DNA of 64,000 bases from Stictocephala bisonia (GCA_035578905.1 JAQJVL010000681.1:310001-374000); one strand, 5' to 3'; positions 12,090 to 23,568 are shown, counted from the stretch's first letter. A program made the numbers and translations. Notes: generated by a model from the letters alone, not told the origin.

Positions 12090-13010
12090 GCATAGTCTAG
12101 CCAAACAACAGGCCTACACAGCAAAATGGTGGCGGCCTGGTATCATGGACTGAGGAGTGCAAAGGGTTAATGGGCCCACCCACATTGTGCCGCCTCGTCA
12201 CCCCAGTTGCCAGGTGGACGTGGCAATGGCATAATGTGGCGGCACCCCAGCGTCGGCAGCCGTTAAGGGGGAGGACATTACGTCGGGCCCTGTGGATGAA
12301 CCGCCAGTCGGCGAATCTTGTATATCTCCCCTGGTACAGCATGTGGTTGGCAGTTGGGCAGGTGGTGATGACCCTGGCCACCCTGCCTTGATCAGGTTTC
12401 ACAGCAAGAGTGGCTTTGTAGTACTGCTGCACAGAGGAGCGCGGACTGGCGGTGAGCCTCCGGCGGGCACCACTGCCAATGATAATGTTAGTGTTGAGGC
12501 CTGGAAGGTGGAGCTGGAATCCCCGCGCCTCACTGAATCCCTATCGAAGGTCGGGCAGTCTCTTCCCCAGTCACCCCAGAGCCGTACGCGCCGCCGAGAA
12601 GGTGGTGGTGGTGTTTGAGTATCCTGGGAAATCCCCGTTGAGATAGGCAACGAGGAAACCCATATCACCTCGACGGGCGTTTCGCTGGCCTGCTGAAGCA
12701 GCAAGGCCCTCCAGGGCTAGGTTGGAGACTGCGGGGTCAGATGAGGTGAGCAGTCTGAATACGTGCGAGACTGCTGCCAAGTCGGAGAGGTCCGTGAGAG
12801 GTATGAGGCCAGCGTCTCCACTCGACGGTGGTAAATAGACCAGCTCCACACTGGCACGAGATGGCAGGTTCAGCACCTTCTTACAGCCCCTCCTAATCGC
12901 ACTGTCAAGACCCCTTAAAGCTGTCTTGCGGACCTTCGCCGTGCTGAGATTAAATTCGAGTTGGGGCACGACGGCGTATTCCAATGCTGTGAATGGTGGC
13001 AGCTGTTCAC
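12090..13010 (-). mobile_element. R2/NeSL-like LINE 3' coding fragment, copy 1
   Basis: The minus strand encodes the post-RT region of a site-specific-type LINE. From 12984 it has a block with LRGLDSAIRRGCKKVLNLP and GDAGLIPLTDL, which corresponds to the thumb/linker of R2-clade proteins. At 12432-12097 follows FIHRARRNVLPLNGCRRWG, the start of the zinc-knuckle region before the endonuclease. The frame is interrupted in between. The clade call rests on these landmarks only. A sister copy lies at 18.11-19.09 kb. Confidence 0.6.
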
Positions 13011-13310
13011 GCGCGGGTTGAATAGATTTTCAGTCATATCGCGTCAAGGATTGGGTGGTTTAAATGAAACAAGTTATGTTAATCGGCTATCAGCCACTGT
13101 TTTATTTGATCGACGTATGTACAATAGTCGTGCGTGCCAGGCTGTAGGCAACACTCTGTCGAATCGGTCAGTAATCTTCTATAATATAGAGAGCTGAGCT
13201 AGACATGCAATAAGAATATCTGTTTACAGGGTTCTTACTATTCCATAATATAGATGACTGCGCAAATAGACATGCAATATGAATATCTGTTTACAATGGA
13301 TTCTTTTGTT

Positions 13311-13410
13311 NNNNNNNNNNNNNNNNNNNNNNNNNNNNNNNNNNNNNNNNNNNNNNNNNNNNNNNNNNNNNNNNNNNNNNNNNNNNNNNNNNNNNNNNNN
13401 NNNNNNNNNN
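13311..13410. other. assembly gap, 100 N
   Basis: Exactly 100 N bases, a standard scaffold gap of unknown true size. Any frame crossing it is meaningless. Confidence 1.
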
Positions 13411-13419
13411 ATATTTTTG

Positions 13420-14861
13420 TCTAATTTTTTAAATTTTAAATATTTATGTTTTGGGAAAATTGCTGCTAGGAGCGCTGCGATCACGTCAGCCACATAGAGT
13501 ATATGAAATATTAATTTTATTATAGTGTATGGAATATTAAATTTGTTATAGTGTATATATGAGTAGAGTAACAACGCGCATGCGCGCCCAACCAGCAGAC
13601 GACGCGTGCATCATAGGCTAAGAGCGTACGAAGGTAGCCGACAGTCGCCGGAAGTACCCGAAGGGAAAATCCGCCATCTTGGATCCGGTTGTCATCTTTT
13701 TACATTTATTATAGTGTAAAGTCCGCCATATTGGATGAGAAATTTTTGGAGGGAATGTTGGGAGGGAAAGACGTCATATTGGATCCGGTTGTCATCTTTT
13801 TACATTTATTATAGTATAAAGTCCGCCATATTGGATGAGGGAATTTTAGGAAGGGAATATTCCCACGGGGTGTGAGTTAGCGAGGGAGGGAAAGACGTCA
13901 TATTGGACAAAAAAGTGCATTTTATATAGTCTAACATGAAAAAAGACGCCATATTGGACAAAAAAAGTGTATCTTATATAGTATACCAAGGTTAACAGTG
14001 CATTTTATATAGTATAACATGGAAAAAGTTAGGTTAAGAGTGTATTTTATATAGTATAACAAGGGAATTTGGAGGGAAATGTGGGAATTTGAGGGACATT
14101 TGAGGGGGAGGTTAGGAAATTTGGCGGGAAATGGGCGCCGCCATGTTGGAAAATCGAAAAAAATTGACCAATCAGAGCTCGGGGTGGTCACGTGACCCGA
14201 AGATACCCGAACGTGGTCGCCATCTTGGATCCTCGACCCGAAGATACCCGAGAGTGAGTCTATTTCACCTACCAAATACCTACTAAAGGGGAAGGCAACA
14301 CGTACCAACTAAACTACCTATTGGAGGCAATGGGAAACTGGCACGGAAAAAATGTAAAGTGTGTGCACGTAATGGAATGCGTAAAGACACTTCTTATCAG
14401 TGCAAAGCATGTCCGGGTCAACCAGCGTTGTGCCTTCAAACATGCTTTGAAAACTACAACGCTTAGACAGTAGCGGGTTAGACGTGTAAATAGTGTAAAT
14501 AATATATTTTTTAAATTGTTAATTGTGGACTTTAGTAACATTCAGGAATTTAAATAAATGGTAAGTGTCCATCAAACAATTATTTGCATGTTTATTTTAT
14601 AATATAGTAATATTTGTTGCTATAGGAACAAAGACGCGTAAATGCGTCCTCAGCACATCACATTTATATTTGATGCTATGTGCTGATGACGCGTTTTTGC
14701 GTCCTTTTTATTTTTGTTGTTGTTTACATTGAAAAGTGTTATATTCTTCTTGACTGATGTTAAGAACAATATTTTGAAGAGTAAAACATATGTAGCAAAA
14801 ATTTTTAGTTCAGCACAGGGCTTAGTGCAACAAAATCTAGTCAGCAGTGAACGTGTTAAAT
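13420..14861 (+). mobile_element. piggyBac-like transposon 3' part, copy 1
   Basis: At about 14286-14466 a short frame encodes CKVCARNGMRKDTSYQCKAC followed by further Cys residues and TAG, the typical C-terminal Cys-rich domain of piggyBac (DDE_Tnp_1_7) transposases. A subterminal inverted repeat follows (GACGCGTAAATGCGTCC near 14632, answered by GACGCGTTTTTGCGTCC near 14688). The element ends at 14861 in a TTAA, with terminus TTAACACGTTCACTGCTGAC on the minus strand. The catalytic DDD region is missing, so it is not autonomous. The same block recurs at 54277-55720 almost unchanged. Confidence 0.75.
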
Positions 14862-15283
14862 ATATTTATGTTTTAGGAAATTGCTGCTAGGAGCGCTGTG
14901 TATGCTTCACGCACCTGTCGACACATCTGGACCCCTATACATTTACTGTAGGTTTTGTTTTGTTTTATATTGGTCAGACGTAAAATAAAACATTGCAAAA
15001 AAGGTTTTTACCACTTTTAATATGTAACAAAAGTACAGTATATACGGAAATTAACATCTTTTGGTATTTCTTCAAATTGATATTTCTCTGGAATGGAATG
15101 TCCTATTTTATTGGTCCTTGAATTATACCTAGGAAATGTAACTTTGTTCTTATAATTTTGAATATTCCCATGTTTTTTACAGCTTTTCCTGTATTGTAAA
15201 CGTTATGTGAATAAAAGAATTTACTATTGACTTTCAGGGAACGCCTCGCTTCCACTACGTGGTGCCGGTGAAGCGGACGCAGC
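14862..15283. other. flank between piggyBac-like remnant and repeat copy 2
   Basis: It begins with a repeat of the sequence that opens the preceding block (GAAATTGCTGCTAGGAGCGC). The remainder is AT-rich with no gene. Confidence 0.5.
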
Positions 15284-17678
15284 TTTAGTGGTCATGGTTT
15301 GCGGGTGATATGTATGAGTGATGGATGATTGTGTTTTTGAAGATTTGTATTATTTTTTGTAGATATTTATTTGTTATGGATGATTGTGTTTTTGAAGATT
15401 TGTATTATTTTGTGTAGATATTCATTTGTTAGTTATATAGTTATTTTGTATGTTTGATATGTCGGGTTTTGTTTTTGTATTATTGTTGCGATTAATTGGT
15501 TTATATTGTATTAATATAGTAATGTTTTGTGTTATTATTATGATTAGTTTCTAAAATAGCAAGTCTTGAGTACCTACAATATAATGCCTTTGTAAGGCAT
15601 AAAGGGTAATATGTAGTCAATAAAAGACGGTATTGTGAGTAGTAATATTGTTTTTATTTTCCTTTAATAAAGTGCATGTCTAATGACATGTAGTGATGCC
15701 ACTATTATTTCTTACAGTTTTAAATAGATACAAAGTGTTTGGGGGATTGAAAGGATGGTCCCATGCTCGGTCCTCTTAATACCGACACGGCGTCCGCACA
15801 ATGGTTGCCATCGACGTGAACACTACTAGAGACGTATGGGGTGTTCATGTTGGATGGTAGTCAAGGTTCGGATGTTGTGTAGGAAAGAGAACTGTGTGTC
15901 GGACTTGTTCGTTAGCTGAAAATCAGACTAACACTACGTTGTTCGGGTTTTATGGAAAGCTGCAGGTCCGATAGTTGCCCTGGCTGTTGGGCTATTAACA
16001 GATTGCACTTTCTGAGGAACAGTTACACTCAGTTAGTAACCAGATACACTCATATCATCGTACATATTTGCCTTTAAATACGCACAACGTTGTGTCGGTA
16101 TCTCATATGTTAGAACGGATACTGTTTCTTTCAAACTAGATGGAAAATAATATTCAAAGCAACGTTCAAAGAACGCACGCCGATAACGTGTTCATCTACT
16201 TCCTGCATCCTTTCCGTCTACAAAGAAAATTCTGAATAAACCTCAGCCAATATATATACTATAAAGCTCGATGTAGTGACTGACTCACTGACACTAAACG
16301 TTGAGGCATTTCCCGGCGTCTTACCCCTATCAAGTGTATACTTGAATTGAAGCTCTCTGTCTGAAACCTCCAGAAAGATTCACAAAGGTTTACCTTTTTC
16401 ACTCATAAACAAGATGGCGGTCCTTTTACCCCAAAACGTCCCCAAGGCCCCCAATGGAGGTAATCACTAAAATGTAGGTTTTATTACCTAAGGTGCAGAA
16501 AACCTTTAGTAAAATGTCCAAACATTCACAGTTCTACACGTGTAACAAACGCGCGCCTTTATTTTATCATTGTGTCTTGTTATAACCTAGTGCTTTGAGT
16601 ATTCTAGCTGAGGGGGATATTTTTTCGTATGAATGTGTGAGAATACAAAATGAAAGTGTCTTTAGGTGTTTTGTTCGCCTATTGCAACAATATCAGGTTG
16701 TTCTTTCTGCAAAGATATATGAAGTACATCAATTTTTTCCCTGATAATTAAATATTAAGACGAAATATCTTTATAGTACTAGTTTTTTTCGTGTTTATTC
16801 TCTTCATTATGTGACTGAATTAAATTGTGATTTGTCATACTAGCATTTGTTTAGGTGAATAGGTTATTAGATAATGATACTAGTGTTATGTGGTCATATT
16901 GTAAAGATTCTATTATAAAATCTATATTAATATACCCAATTGTATTGTTTAACACATTGACTGCTAAAGAAAATACATATATCACCCCAGGAGCTGAGTT
17001 GTCAGTAATAATCATTAGTCCAATCAATAGATAAAACGAATAATCACTGTGGTATTCAGTCCGCAGTATAAACAATGCACCAAGTGTCATAGAATATATA
17101 CATATACCGCCGCTATAATAATTATAAAATCAGGAGTCATGCAGAGTGTCCGATCATGCATACATTGCAGAAACTATAACTAATAGATTAACTTAATATG
17201 ATAAAATAAATAAACAACAAATGATTAAAACCACAGTGAATGACGAATAATTAGGTAATTTATTTAATTATGGTCCCAGTATTATCAAAATAAGCAGTAT
17301 GAAAGCACCATTAGCTTCGTGACATATACTTTAGTGTAATTTCATTAAATTGTCAATGTCACTTTTCGTCTAATTGTTCAGCTAGTCTACTTGACAGTGT
17401 TACGTCCCATACACTGGGCACAAGCCGGGGGGCACGCACCGGACAAGCCAGTACCCGCGGCGCTCACCTTACAAGTTCCGGCCGGGGCCGCCAGACAGCG
17501 ACAGGGGTCCGTCCAGCGAGGCTAGTGGTTCTGCTCATGGACGCAAGGCCGCAGTAGCGCACAAAGATGTAATATTCCAGCTCCAATAGAGGGCTCTCAC
17601 TGATTTTGAAGCCGCTAGGGCGACGACGGACCCCACTCGCAGCGAACAATAGGGGGTGTACGAACAATTAGAAAATAT

Positions 17679-17707
17679 TTGATCTTAGCTAAAAGGCCGA
17701 GAAGCGA
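17679..17707 (-). pseudogene. U2 snRNA 5'-end fragment, second copy
   Basis: Identical to the fragment at 11659-11687, carried by the direct repeat. A weaker U2-like match (GGGCTAAGATCA, then TATTCTTAT) lies on the minus strand near 19545-19505. Confidence 0.7.
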
Positions 17708-18109
17708 CACTTTAGAAACGTACAAACTGTAATGACATTAGGTTTTTACATTGATAAATAGTTTCTCTCGTGTCTTTGTTTTGATGTTTCAATATTATTT
17801 GCTAATGTAAACATTTTTGTCAATAAAGGTTTACTTTTGCATTGTATTACTTTAATTCTTCCCCCTATAAAATGAATCATAATACAACGCGAAATAGATA
17901 ATATTACTAATATGATTACAATAACAAGTAATGTTTATGTATACAAGTGGTATTTAAATTAGGGCCTTTTAAATGTCCATTAAATCAGATAACGCAATGA
18001 TAATCAAAACATTGGGGAGTAAAAGCAGCGCCATTGGTTCACTTCAATACGTAGCTGTACAAGTAAACACCCGTGGCCTGGTATCATGTACAGAGGAGTG
18101 GTAAGTACA

Positions 18110-19090
18110 GCATAGTCTAGCCAAACAACAGGCCTACACAGCAAAATGGTGGCGGCCTGGTATCATGGACTGAGGAGTGCAAAGGGTTAATGGGCCCACC
18201 CACATTGTGCCGCCTCGTCACCCCAGTTGCCAGGTGGACGTGGCAATGGCATAATGTGGCGGCACCCCAGCGTCGGCAGCCGTTAAGGGGGAGGACATTA
18301 CGTCGGGCCCTGTGGATGAACCGCCAGTTGGCGAATCTTGTATATCTCCCCTGGTACAGCATGTGGTTGGCAGTTGGGCAGGTGGTGATGACCCTGGCCA
18401 CCCTGCCTTGATCAGGTTTCACAGCAAGGGTGGCTTTGTAGTACTGCTGCACAGAGGAGCGCAGACTGGCGGTGAGCCTCCGGCGGGCACCACTGTCGAT
18501 GATAATGTTAGTGTTGAGGCCTGGAAGGTGGAGCTGGAATCCCCGCGCCTCACTGAATCCCTATCGAAGGTCAGGCAGTCTCTTCCCCAGTCACCCCAGA
18601 GCCGTACGCGCCGCCGAGAAGGTGGTGGTGGTGTTTGAGTATCCTGGGAAATCCCCGTTGAGATAGGCAACGAGGAAACCCATATCACCTCTACGGGCGT
18701 TTCGCTGGCCTGCTGAAGCGGCAAGGCCCTCCAGGGCTAGGTTGGAGACTGCGGGGTCAGATGAGGTGAGCAGTCTGAATACGTGCGAGACTGCTGCCAA
18801 GTCGGAGAGGTCCGTGAGAGGTATGAGGCCAGCGTCTCCACTCAAATACGTGCGAGACTGCTGCCAAGTCGGAGAGGTCCGTGAGAGGTATGAGGCCAGC
18901 GTCTCCACTCGACGGTGGTAAATAGACCAGCTCCACACTGGCACGAGATGGCAGGTTCAGCACCTTCTTACAGCCCCTCCTAATCGCACTGTCAAGACCC
19001 CTTAAGGCTGTCTTGCGGACCCTCGCCGTGCTGAGATTAAATTCGAGTTGGGGCACGACGGCGTATTCCAATGCTGTGAATGGTGACGGC
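18110..19090 (-). mobile_element. R2/NeSL-like LINE 3' coding fragment, copy 2
   Basis: Sister of the 12.1-13.0 kb fragment, with the same landmarks. The 67-bp duplication at 18781-18914 breaks the frame and repeats the GDAGLIPLTDL block. Confidence 0.6.
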
Positions 19091-19397
19091 TGTTCACGCG
19101 CGAGTTGAGTAGATTTTCAGTCATATCGCGTCAAGGATTGGGTGGTTTAAATGAAACAAGTTATGTTAATCGGCTATCAGCCACTGTTTTATTTGATCGA
19201 CGTATGTACAATAGTCGTGCGTGCCAGGCTGTAGGCAACACTCTGTCGAATCGGTCAGTAATCTTCTATAATATAGAGAGCTGAGCTAGACATGCAATAA
19301 GAATATCTGTTTACAGGGTTCTTACTATTCCATAATATAGATGACTGCGCAAATAGACATGCAATATGAATATCTGTTTACAATGGATTCTTTTGTT

Positions 19398-19890
19398 AAC
19401 ACTTACTATTAATCTTAAACATATGTTTCTTTGTAAAATAAGCAGATTTTTAGTGTTGTTCATTGCCAAATATAGACGGTTGTGTAAATAGACATAGTGG
19501 AACAGCAATAAGAATATCGATTTGACAGCTGATCTTAGCCCAATCAAAAAAACCCCTTTGAAACTTACACGTGGTCGAGTGAGAACGTTACTAGCTTTAT
19601 ATTTCCATAATTCGTTTAAAATTATTTTCGTTTCATATCGCTCATATTGGCCTCGGCTACGGCAGACCTAACGTGAAACTTTTGAAATATGGATTAACTG
19701 AATGAGCTTTAGAGTCTTGGTTTGACAAAAATAAACTTTTGACGGGACTACTGGCAACGGAAAACAAAATGAAGGGGCTATAATAAGGTCGATAAATGAA
19801 ATATATGATTTTACAAAGAAGCACTTTATTAATTATCTTTCAACCATTTATATAAATAGTTCTCTTCCGAATCTAAAGCACACCACCTTT
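19398..19890. other. AT-rich flank
   Basis: No gene. It holds further degenerate copies of a short motif (AATAGACATGCAATAT-like) that is also tandem at 13220-13290 and 19290-19380. Confidence 0.4.
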
Positions 19891-20077
19891 AGGGCACAGG
19901 GTGTACGGAGTGTCCATACCTCCACCGGCAACGCTCCTACATAGATGGTGTCTATTGGCCCTGTCAGTCGGATAGTGGCTTCATAGATGCTGCCTCATGG
20001 TCCTGTCGGTCGGACAGTGGCTTCACTTCATGTCCTCAACGTAGAACCACTGCTGAGCTGATTTTACCTGGCCACAA

Positions 20078-21712
20078 ATATTTCTACATCGCAACATCCA
20101 GACGATCTGTACCATGTGTCTGCTGGCCCCTACCGTTCACCCGCAGCGAGAGTATTAACCCAAATTATCCATTTACACGTACATCGCACAGGTGAATATT
20201 AGAATGATATTAGGAGAGAATCGACTCACAGGTCTATCAACAGGTCCAGAATTACAACATTCTGCGAGAAAAGCCATTCAAATGTTTATTTTTGAAGTGA
20301 GTTGTTTGGTGTTGAACAATTTCACTGCGGTACGGCACTTCTGTGATAGGTGTTCTTTCAGCTACCAATTTTTGAAACAAATACATGTTCCTGGCCTCTA
20401 TATATTGAGAAGTAGCCATTCGTCTGGAGTCAGTTTTTTGTCTGCCGCCCATGAGAGATATCGGTGTCGAGTTAGAGTGTGGCTAGACAAGCTGCAACAC
20501 CAAGCTGACATCCTCCACCTAGGTACAATACAAAAACAATTAACAAATCGTGTAACTGTAGTCTAATTTGGTTCTACTTTGGCGCAAAACATGGAAAACT
20601 TCAATGGAAAAACCGCATATCACGTAGAATTCAGTTATAAACATTTATGCAACTATGAGAAATTACTGTGTGACGGTGATAAAAGGACTAGCACTTTAGA
20701 CATTTTCATGGGTTGAAAAAACAAATACATTGAAAATATGTCTTAGTAATAAGTGTCCAAACTAGTATGAAAAGATTTAATCACATAAATACAAAGGTAA
20801 GAAAATAAAAGCAGCTGAAATATGGTAATGTAATATGGGCGGTATAGAGACTACAGTCTTACCTTAAAGGAATTCAGCTTGGCAACGAGGAAGAGTTGTT
20901 CATCGGGAAAGACGTGTCTTTCAGCAGACAATTCCACAGCCTCTTCTTCTCGTTTGTGATGTTAGGACGGCTCCTGCATGAGATGGCTTCTTCCCAAGGA
21001 TGGCGCAGGTTGCAGTTGGTGGCGTTATTTCTCTGGTAATCATGGAGATCGTCAAATCTTGATGCGTGTAAATGGGGAAGGTGGGTTCCATACTCCAGCT
21101 GACCCAAGACGAGTGGCTACTTCTCAATTTATAGAGGCCAGGAACATGTATTTGTTTTAAAAATTGGCAGCTGAAAGAACACCTATCACAGAAGAGCTGT
21201 ATCGCAGTGAAATTGTTCACTGGGAAATCACACCAGCTCAAGAAGCAGTGTTTTGTTATATTTGCGAAGAATCTTTTGAAGATTATTTAGTGGCAATTCA
21301 CGCTAGATATAGTTCTGATCAAAGAAAGATTGGCGTTGAGCTGTAATGTATTGATTTACAGAAGAAAAAGCTATGAGCGACGCTTGTTGATCGCCAGGTT
21401 GATATATGCTCATCTACCTCTACGTCGAAGATTCAATTAATCTCGTATTAGAAGGATGCCGCCTGCTACACCAAACTACTCGCTTCAAAAATAAACATTT
21501 GAATGGCTTTTCTCGCAGAATGTTGTAATTCTGGACCTGTTGATAGACCTGTGAGTAGATTCTCTCCCAATATAATTCTAATATTCACCTGTGCGATGTA
21601 CGTGTAAATGGATAATTTGGGTTAATACTCTCGCTGCGGGTGAACGGTAGGGGCCAGCAGACACATGGTACAGATCGTCTGGATGTTGCGATGTAGAAAT
21701 ATTTGTACAACT
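20078..21712. repeat. inverted repeat with paired broken ORFs
   Basis: 20078-20298 reappears inverted at about 21487-21712, and 20310-20460 reappears inverted at about 21110-21240. Centre is near 20.9 kb. Both arms carry pieces of the same protein-coding sequence. On the plus strand 21100-21345 includes IEARNMYLF, RTPITEELYRSEIV and a C-x2-C...H stretch (FCYICEESFEDYLVAIHAR), broken by one TAA. The arms differ, so each has drifted. Flanking frames at 19894-20193 encode a Cys-rich stretch without a clear start. I infer a viral gene pair duplicated head to head, both broken. Confidence 0.65.
21164..21346 (+). pseudogene. broken zinc-finger-like ORF in palindrome arm
   Basis: About 60 codons ending in TAA, with one possible zinc site (Cys-x2-Cys followed 14-16 residues later by His). 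An in-frame stop just upstream separates it from a coding-like stretch containing IEARNMYLF, so the original protein was longer. The inverted copy at 20452-20252 has lost more of the frame. Family unknown. Confidence 0.4.
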
Positions 21713-21713
21713 A

Positions 21714-21821
21714 CTATCTGATGTAGTCACAGATCTTCTTCAGTCTGACGTGTTGTCGTCTGCTAGGCTCTATCACTGTCCTCCTGTGGCGTCTCCTGGT
21801 TGGTTCCTGGTACAGGTCCAT
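21714..21821 (-). CDS. small basic ORF, 35 aa, possible viral gene or exon
   Basis: On the minus strand an ATG at 21821 opens 35 codons rich in Arg (EPTRRRHRR, SRRQHVRLKK), ending in TAG at 21714. A TATA box (TATAAATA) sits about 82 bp upstream at 21903-21910, the usual spacing for this region. Beyond the stop the same strand continues with coding-like sequence shared with the other palindrome arm, so this could be the start of a broken longer gene. Its very small size keeps confidence low. Confidence 0.35.
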   Translation of the reverse strand: MDLYQEPTRRRHRRTVIEPSRRQHVRLKKICDYIR

Positions 21822-21902
21822 AGTACGCTGTGAATAAGTGGGAGAGATGTATCTTGCCTACTCGCTCGAAGATCGACTGACTCCAAGTGGAAACCACTTC
21901 TC

Positions 21903-21910
21903 TATTTATA
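21903..21910 (-). promoter_or_regulatory. TATA box, leftward
   Basis: TATAAATA on the minus strand inside a GC-balanced patch, pointing toward the small ORF at 21714-21821. Confidence 0.5.
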
Positions 21911-22189
21911 CTACGATCCAAGGGCGTCCACGTCTCGCCGAGCGAGATATGGAGGTCCCGATCATTAAAAAAATAATCACCTCAGTACACATCGGTTTCC
22001 CGATTCAGTGCTTCAGTTGTTTTGTGTGGGGCGACGAACCGCGTTGTATTTCATTTACTAATCGGGCGCCCGAACTGCACTGTTAACATACGCAAACGGA
22101 CCCACACGGTGGACATTATTTAAACTTAAAGAAAACCTGCTATTATAACCTGTAAATTTATGGTATCTTTTATTGTTTTAAAATACAAT

Positions 22190-22380
22190 ATACCTTCTGT
22201 TTTTATAAACCTTTTAGTGCCAAGTCTGGCATCTAGTAGTAAACACGTCGTATTACATTTACTCGAACCTTATAAAACGATCTAATGAAATCTCTCTACA
22301 ATCTAATGAAATCTCTCACGAGTTCTCACCTCGAACATTAGACAAGTTCTTATAAGTATTTTTGAATACGTGTATCACAA
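22190..22380. repeat. conserved tail module, copy 1
   Basis: Contains TTTTAGTGCCAAGTCTGGCA followed by TATTACATTTA, then CTTATAAG near 22345. The same order of motifs recurs at 25130-25290, leading in both cases into the GTAGACGCACTGG iteron. It is noncoding and may hold 3'-end or enhancer functions. Confidence 0.65.
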
Positions 22381-22722
22381 ACCCAGTAAAAAAAGTAGAC
22401 GCACTGGCCGACGGGCTCGGTAAAACTTTCTAAAAATTTACTGCGAAATCCGTCAGACACGTTCGTGCAGGACGCATGACGTCACGTGACTATGATCTGA
22501 ACCCAGTAAAATGTAGACGCGCTGGGTGCCGGGCTCGGTAAAACTTTCTGAAAATTTACTGCGAAATCCGTTGGACACGTTCGTGCAGGACGCATGACGT
22601 CACGTGACAATGAAGTGAATCCAGTAAAAAATAGACGCGCTTTCCGATGGGCCCGGTAAAACTTTCGGTAAATTTACTGAGAGATCTGTCGGACACGTTC
22701 GTGCAGGAATACTGACGTCATC
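22381..22722. promoter_or_regulatory. three 118-bp iterons with CRE and E-box sites
   Basis: Three units each carry GTAGACGCRCT, CCGGGCTCGGTAAAACTTTC-like sequence, GACACGTTCGTGCAGGA and TGACGTCA. The CRE octamers are at 22477-22484, 22595-22602 and 22713-22720, so the period is exactly 118 bp. In the first two units the CRE overlaps a CACGTG E-box (TGACGTCACGTG). Single diverged units recur at 25270-25360, 42640-42780, 46440-46500 and 46640-46770. Tandem CREs are typical of viral immediate-early enhancers; the role here is inferred. Confidence 0.75.
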
Positions 22723-22741
22723 TTTATATGTCCATTTTTCG

Positions 22742-22809
22742 TCATTAGCTTCGCGTCAGCCCCTTCTTACTCTTATCTCCTCCTTATTTAATGGACAAGA
22801 AGCTAATGA
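22742..22809. repeat. 11-bp inverted repeat flanking a pyrimidine/AT-rich loop
   Basis: TCATTAGCTTC at 22742-22752 is the exact reverse complement of GAAGCTAATGA at 22799-22809, with a 46-bp centre containing a TTATTTAATG stretch. It lies just downstream of the CRE iterons. It might be a replication-origin-like palindrome or a transcriptional element. Confidence 0.6.
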
Positions 22810-22828
22810 GTCGCGCGCGAGACCGATG

Positions 22829-22836
22829 CTGTATAT
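22829..22836 (+). promoter_or_regulatory. TATA box, rightward
   Basis: TGTATATATGG follows the CRE iterons and the palindrome. An ATG overlaps the box itself, so the 95-codon frame from 22837 is unlikely to be translated from it; the next in-frame ATG is near 22933. No protein is claimed with confidence. The segment at 22990-23040 (GACGGTCACAACATGTATTT) recurs at 39945-39985. Confidence 0.45.
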
Positions 22837-23209
22837 ATGGAAAAATCAACACAATATCCCCACCACCCGGTGTCCCATTGGTCGAAAGGTAGGGAGGGGG
22901 TAGAATCTGTGACGTATCACCAGGAACAACCAATGAGAGTGCGAAAAAAACTGTGGAATGGAGGGGGAACGTATCATTTCTTGGTCAGAGTCCAGGAGAG
23001 ACGGTCACAACATGTATTTGAGGTTATGTTCATGGAAAAATATCAACTGTCAATAGGTCTTCGCGACAACTCTGTGTACAATGTGATCCATCGACAGAGA
23101 GCCGTATACACTGCAAATGAATGATCACCTGATAGATCGGTAGAGTTAAGTAAAAGGGTTTTATGTATAAAGACATGGTAATAATATTCAACGTAGGTTT
23201 TATTTTACA

Positions 23210-23568
23210 AAAGAATACTAAAACAAGATGAATATCTCTATTCGTGACTACATATCACATTATTGAAGTCACCTTCTTGATCTCTCACCAACTCCACTCA
23301 GTACATCGTAGTAATATGCAACATGGGTTTTATTTTACAAAAGAATACTAAAACATGATGAATATCTCTATTCGTGACTACATATCACATTATTATTCCT
23401 ATAACACCAAAAGAACTGGTGTATGATGTGACATTTGCAACAGACGTTGTAGAAGTCACCTTCTTGATCTCTCACCAACTCCACACAGTTCATCGTAGTA
23501 ATATGCAACATGGATTTTATTTTACAAAAGAATACTAAAGCATGATCAATCTCTCTATTCGTGACCAC
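23210..23568 (-). repeat. tandem partial copies of the Cys-rich ORF end
   Basis: The 3' end of the ORF at 23555-23758 is repeated at 23368-23568 and again, internally deleted, at about 23220-23310. Copy 2 still encodes LVRDQEGDFYNVCCKC and continues to its own stop. The TTTTATTTTACAAAAGAATA spacer is repeated with each copy. The array arose by tandem duplication of about 190 bp. Confidence 0.8.

Larger units (their letters stand above)
9291..13310. repeat. large direct repeat, copy 1
   Basis: This block is repeated, almost base for base, at 15284-19397 (offset 5993, becoming 6020 after a 27-bp insertion at about 15562). It holds a 60-bp tandem duplication at 9320-9440, AT-rich spacer, a U2 snRNA 5' fragment and a minus-strand LINE fragment. 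Copy 1 is cut by the N gap. The two copies differ by few substitutions, so they are either a recent segmental duplication or alternative haplotypes joined in assembly. Confidence 0.9.
15284..19397. repeat. large direct repeat, copy 2
   Basis: Second copy of the 9291-13310 block. Differences include a 27-bp insertion near 15562 and a 67-bp tandem duplication (period shown by ACGTGCGAGACTGCTGCC at 18781 and 18848) that frameshifts the LINE remnant. It continues past 19397 into sequence that the gap removes from copy 1. Confidence 0.9.

Noticed and set aside
13224..13574. Frames spanning the N gap
   Set aside because: They run through 100 unknown bases.
22837..23124. 95-codon ORF after the iterons
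   Set aside because: Its ATG overlaps the TATA box, so it would not be in the transcript; no coding signature otherwise.
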